NCBI GenBank assembly: GCA_023313575.1
Contig: JAJTTP010000001.1
Coordinates: 4,774,001-4,838,000 of the forward strand
From: Eutypella sp. D-1
Lineage: Eukaryota; Ascomycota; Sordariomycetes; Xylariales; Diatrypaceae
Length of the DNA stretch: 64,000 bases
Direction of reading: 5' to 3'
A program made the translations under genes and the position numbers. Numbering within the stretch: position 1 is the first letter of the stretch; each line of letters starts with the position of its first letter. Positions 60,355-64,000 of this stretch are shown one piece after another. The notes under the pieces are model-generated. The model was not told the DNA's origin. It worked only from the letters and a program-made list of their open reading frames with translations, and searched no databases.

Positions 60355-62175
60355 GATGGAAAAAAGAGAAAATAGAAGCGAACGTGAGCACTGACTGTTA
60401 AGTCAGGTAATGTTGGCTAGCGAGGGAAGTGAAGTGAGTGTGGTGATTGCTAGGCTAGTTGACCTGGTGTGTGCTTTCTCTTTCTTCCCATTCTCTCCGG
60501 GAACTGGTTCCCCTTATATCATGAATGCTGTGCCCCTTTTGCATCGTTGAGCGAAGCCCGAATATCCCAGAAGTTCTCACATCGATAGGGGGGGACTTGC
60601 TGCATCTGTCGGTTTCTTCCAAATGCCAAATGCGTTCGAAACTTCCGTCCCTGACTGCCATATCTGACCGAAGATTATTTTGGTTTCGTACCCCAATATT
60701 GTTCGTCTTGGCGATGAAAAAGGGGTTCCCGAAGCAGAGTGTCCGCATACCATATCGTTGGAGGCGAAATATAGCTTACCACGAGGCTGTCTACGAAATC
60801 ATATCACTAGTAAGATGCGGCTGATCAGGGACAGGTCGAAATCGACGAAGTGTCAGACACCTGAAATATGTTGACTACTCTCCGAGTAACGACATGAATC
60901 TCCCCCTGCGGCGCGGTATATCCTGTCATTTAAATATCACCAGTTATGCGGCCTTGGGGGCCGAGTCGTGGAAATTGATGCCGCCACCTATTACTACATT
61001 TCATGTTATCATCGATACCAAACTATCTTGGGGACCCGAATGGCTGTACAACTCTGCAATGATGAGTGTTTAACTCCTGCGTTATGGCTGTAAATGTAGG
61101 GGCATGTCAAAGCGCTGAATGCGAAGATCTGCCTTCATACCCGGTGAATATTTCCTGCAACGATCAAGAAAGAAACTGAAGAACCAGTAATAGTAAGCTT
61201 CAGCCTCCATTGTAACTCAGCTCTCGGCCTCCGAAGGACGGCTAAGCTATTTCGAAGTAGTAGTGAAAATGCAATACTGACATTTACATTCTCTTAGCAT
61301 AATGAGCTGACAGGCAACTGTACCCGTCAATTACCGGCCTAACGGTAGGTTCAGGTGCAGCGGCGCATTATGGAGTAACCAGCATTGTGAGAAGCTGAAT
61401 TGACTCCCGGAAACCTGATCTGATATAGGAGAATATGCTCTTGACGGATTGGCGCATACCAAGCAAAAGTAAATGGGAGAATTGTGGTCTAGACTCTGTA
61501 GTCCATTGCCTTACACTGTCTTCCGTTTGATACAACAAATGCATCTATAGCCCTCATCATAACTTATTCACTTATACATAACATGAGCAGTGATCCATTT
61601 ACGAAATGGACAATAGATATCATATGCCATTAACTGGCAAGTACATGCATGGTTGCCGATTTTGTGCATTAAGATTTGAAATTTCATATAATACCTAGGT
61701 ACGGCTGACTTGTCTAACGGTGCATATCCGCCAAGAATGTGGTTACACAATGCTATGGTTGATGTCACACTGCACTCAGCCTTGTTCCTGTTTTTAGAAC
61801 TCCGCCCCCATCCCCAAAAATCGGTATACATATGAGCCAACATTCACTTTAAGCGCCGCGGTCATCTTATTGTTTGCATCCAGGGGGGCTCAACTGAACA
61901 CGAAACTGCCAAGCGGGTAAACAGCGAACCCGAGGCTTAGTAACCGCAGTTTATAAGCCTCCTTGTCCTACGGTGCACTTCCCATTTCCATTCCTCCCTT
62001 ACTCCAGTACCGAGAAACGAAAAAAGGGGAAAACAAACCAACACCCCAAACAACACCCGAGCTTAAAGAATTGCCGGGGCATAAATGCGAGGCGTGTAGA
62101 CCTAGATTTCCCGTCCTGTAGACAACAAACCCAGATTCCCTACTACTACCTACGACCACGAGCCAAAAAGAAAAA
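60355..62175. other. Intergenic, divergent, 1.8 kb
   Basis: This holds promoters for the orphan gene (minus) and the secreted protein gene (plus). Small open frames near 60.5-60.8 and 61.6-61.8 kb have no support. Confidence 0.5.
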
Positions 62176-63231
62176 ATGCACACACGTCGATATTTCCCTT
62201 TCACCGCGTTCCTGCTTTCAGGCAGCGCGCGCTGGATTGTCGCCGCGCAGGACGTCCGGGAGGCCCAGGTGCCGCTCGCAGGCTGCGATGCGCTCGCCTG
62301 TTCCGGCGCGACCGCGTGCGCGGCGGGCAACGAGCCCGACGACCCGACCCAGATGAGCCTCGTGGGCATCGCCGCCAACGCCGTGAACTTGACCTCGGAG
62401 ACGCGGCTCTCGCTCACGCTGGTAGAGGATGGGCGCACCATCTTCGGCAACTCGCCTGGGCTCGAGGCGTATGAGCGAACGCTGTACGTCGGCGCGCCGT
62501 CGTCGTCTCTCGTCCCGAGCGGTGACGACAACGACGACGAAAGCAACAACTCGCCCGTCGCCTGCTCCCTGATGCTACAGTATCAATCACAGACTTTCCC
62601 CATCCCAGCCGAGTCGGCGCGCGGCTTGGAAAGCGGCAACACCACCAGCTGCGCCGGGATTCTCGACCGCCGATGCCAGGAGCGCTTCGCCTCGTTCATC
62701 GAATCCTTCTCCTCCCCCGACCGCAATGACACCACTTCGCCCGACTGTACCGGCCTAGCCAGCCATGTCATGGCCGCGATTCGTGCCGACGGCGACTTCC
62801 TGTGCGACCGGTACTACAGCAACCTAGTCACGGTGACGGGCGCGCCCCTCTTGAACAGCAGCGTCGGAAACCGCACCGACAACGACGACGATAATAACGA
62901 GTGCCGCCCGACTCTGCCGGCGGATGAGGACCGCCGCCTGTACCGCGTCGGCAGCGTGCAGACTGTCATCGAGGCCGAGTCGGACGCGAGCATCGTGGGC
63001 GACAGCGTCTTCGGCGGCCGTCAGGGGTACACGCCCGTCATCGCGGCCGTGTATAGCGGCGGCGGCGAGGGCGGAAGTTTGGATTCCGTGCAGTTCGCGT
63101 GCATGCAGGCGTTGCGCACGTCCGGGGAGGTGCTGGAGGCAACGGGCATGGCGGCGCCTGCTCAGGGCGCCGTGGGATTCACTGCGGTTGGCATGGTGGC
63201 GGTGATGAGCATTGCCGTTTTGCTTTTGTAG
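62176..63231 (+). CDS. Secreted, probably GPI-anchored protein of unknown function
   Basis: A single exon encodes 351 residues from the ATG at 62176. The N-terminus is a signal peptide (RRYFPFTAFLLSGSARWIVA, cleavage likely near AAQ at 24-25). The body has about ten Cys, several Asn-X-Ser/Thr glycosylation sites (NLTS, NTTS, NDTT, NSSV, NRTD) and Asp/Asn-rich patches (DDNDDESNNS, DNDDDNNE). The C-terminus is a hydrophobic tail (VGFTAVGMVAVMSIAVLLL) preceded by small residues, as for GPI attachment. The pattern CDALACSGATAC near residue 37 resembles fungal cell-surface proteins, but no named domain is evident. Inferred location: cell wall or outer plasma membrane. Upstream sequence has no better start. 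Confidence 0.85.
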   Translation: MHTRRYFPFTAFLLSGSARWIVAAQDVREAQVPLAGCDALACSGATACAAGNEPDDPTQMSLVGIAANAVNLTSETRLSLTLVEDGRTIFGNSPGLEAYERTLYVGAPSSSLVPSGDDNDDESNNSPVACSLMLQYQSQTFPIPAESARGLESGNTTSCAGILDRRCQERFASFIESFSSPDRNDTTSPDCTGLASHVMAAIRADGDFLCDRYYSNLVTVTGAPLLNSSVGNRTDNDDDNNECRPTLPADEDRRLYRVGSVQTVIEAESDASIVGDSVFGGRQGYTPVIAAVYSGGGEGGSLDSVQFACMQALRTSGEVLEATGMAAPAQGAVGFTAVGMVAVMSIAVLLL

Positions 63232-63815
63232 TTGAGCTTGTCCACGGGTTACTATGTAGCTTCCGCACGCGGGTGGGTGGCTTGATAAGGCTGGCATAGC
63301 AAGTAGATTTCCTTTATGCGGATCTTTTATAGAAACAACCGCTAGAGCCACTTTTCCCCGTGGCAGAATGCCAAGCCAAGACCAGATTCCCTGAAAGCTT
63401 CATTACGTAGTCCGTGGATGCCCAGGTGGTATGTAAGCATTGTGGGCCCCCATAAAACCGATCTTTATCGGAGCTTGAATCGGGCATCCGACCCACCATG
63501 CCGTTTACTTGGGAACTCCCATTAGCTCACTAGAAGTACGCTAAACCTCTCTTGGGCAAGGGTATTATCCTCAATTTATCCACATAGAGATGCACTTGTC
63601 TGTTTCTGGTTCATCCCAATGTCAGGCCGAAGTCAGTCAAATGTCAAGTGAAAGTCAGATGTCACAGGCAGGTAAGTAGTTAAGGTTGTCGTTTCCCCGA
63701 AAGATCCCCCTCATGCTCATACTAACCTTAAACCACCAGCTTCACACCCTCTTGACCCTTCCTTCCAGGTTAACTTCCAAGGTTCTAGAATGTGCAGATA
63801 ACGGATAATTTAATA
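63232..63815. other. Intergenic
   Basis: This lies between the GPI-type gene and the partial gene at the right edge. Nothing is recognised. Confidence 0.5.
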
Positions 63816-64000
63816 ATGTACACCACCAATGCGGGAATGGGCAACATGGCAGAAGCTACTGCCACTACTACAGCAGGAGCAGCCGGAGCAGATATGAATC
63901 TACACGACCTTACGCAGACTTTAGTAGAGTCGTTCAATGCGTTGGCAGATGAGGTGCAGAACTTAAATGATAGACAGACGATACTTGAACACAAACTCCG
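63816..64000 (+). CDS. Start of a coiled-coil protein, truncated by window edge
   Basis: An open frame begins at the ATG at 63816, after an in-frame TAG at 63786, and runs to the window end without a stop. It could also start at the in-frame ATG at 63849. The visible 61 residues have an Ala/Thr-rich lead and then heptad-like helices (LTQTLVESFNALADEVQNLN then DRQTILEHKL). I cannot name the family from this much. It may also be followed by an intron. Confidence 0.55.
   Translation, partial: MYTTNAGMGNMAEATATTTAGAAGADMNLHDLTQTLVESFNALADEVQNLNDRQTILEHKL

Overview
This window is nuclear DNA of a filamentous ascomycete (Pezizomycotina), most likely a Sordariomycete. The evidence is short GT-AG introns, mostly 50 to 140 nt, with CTAAC-type branch sites just before the acceptor. 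It is also the set of families: a PTH11/rhodopsin-type membrane protein, a HET-domain protein, a fungal SNT2, a BAHD acyltransferase and secreted or GPI-type proteins. TAGG/CCTA-rich intergenic DNA fits too. The genus cannot be fixed from sequence alone. I see no intact transposon, no CRISPR array, no rRNA and no bacterial-style operon.

Layout, left to right. At 0.15-5 kb lie two same-strand housekeeping genes, NOP14 (small-subunit ribosome biogenesis) and a GPATCH11-like G-patch protein. At 5.6-10.7 kb is a divergent pair: a BAHD-type acyltransferase on minus and a seven-helix PTH11/rhodopsin-type protein on plus. At 14.4-17.5 kb is a seven-exon HELQ/Hel308-type DNA helicase on minus. A 6.5-kb non-coding gap rich in TAGG/CCTA motifs then separates it from a five-exon SNT2 chromatin regulator (24.1-29.9 kb). 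An intron-rich cytosine deaminase (FCY1) sits at 32.3-33.2 kb; it is easy to miss because all four exons are short. A type I DnaJ/Ydj1 co-chaperone with a CASQ farnesylation tail follows at 36.5-37.9 kb. ENV7/STK16-type kinase (minus) and TRM82 (plus) are divergent at 40.5-44.8 kb. A bZIP factor with an unusually short zipper lies at 48.1-49.2 kb.

The right third is more accessory in character. A secreted type-B carboxylesterase converges on a prolyl-iminopeptidase-type hydrolase. The latter is divergent from a HET-domain protein across only 482 bp. Next come a two-exon orphan protein whose splice donor sits inside an in-frame stop codon, a secreted and probably GPI-anchored protein, and the start of a coiled-coil protein that runs off the right edge.

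The genes do not form one pathway. NOP14 and TRM82 serve ribosome and tRNA maturation, SNT2 and HELQ serve chromatin and DNA repair, and YDJ1 and ENV7 serve proteostasis and vacuole/membrane function. No biosynthetic cluster is evident. The most unusual signals are a Pol III tRNA-like unit near 30.6 kb whose anticodon arm does not resolve, a perfect 19-bp inverted repeat at 7.5 kb, and the stop-codon splice switch at 59.7 kb. All exon joins were derived by hand from reading-frame continuity, splice consensus and family motifs; no alignment or search was run.
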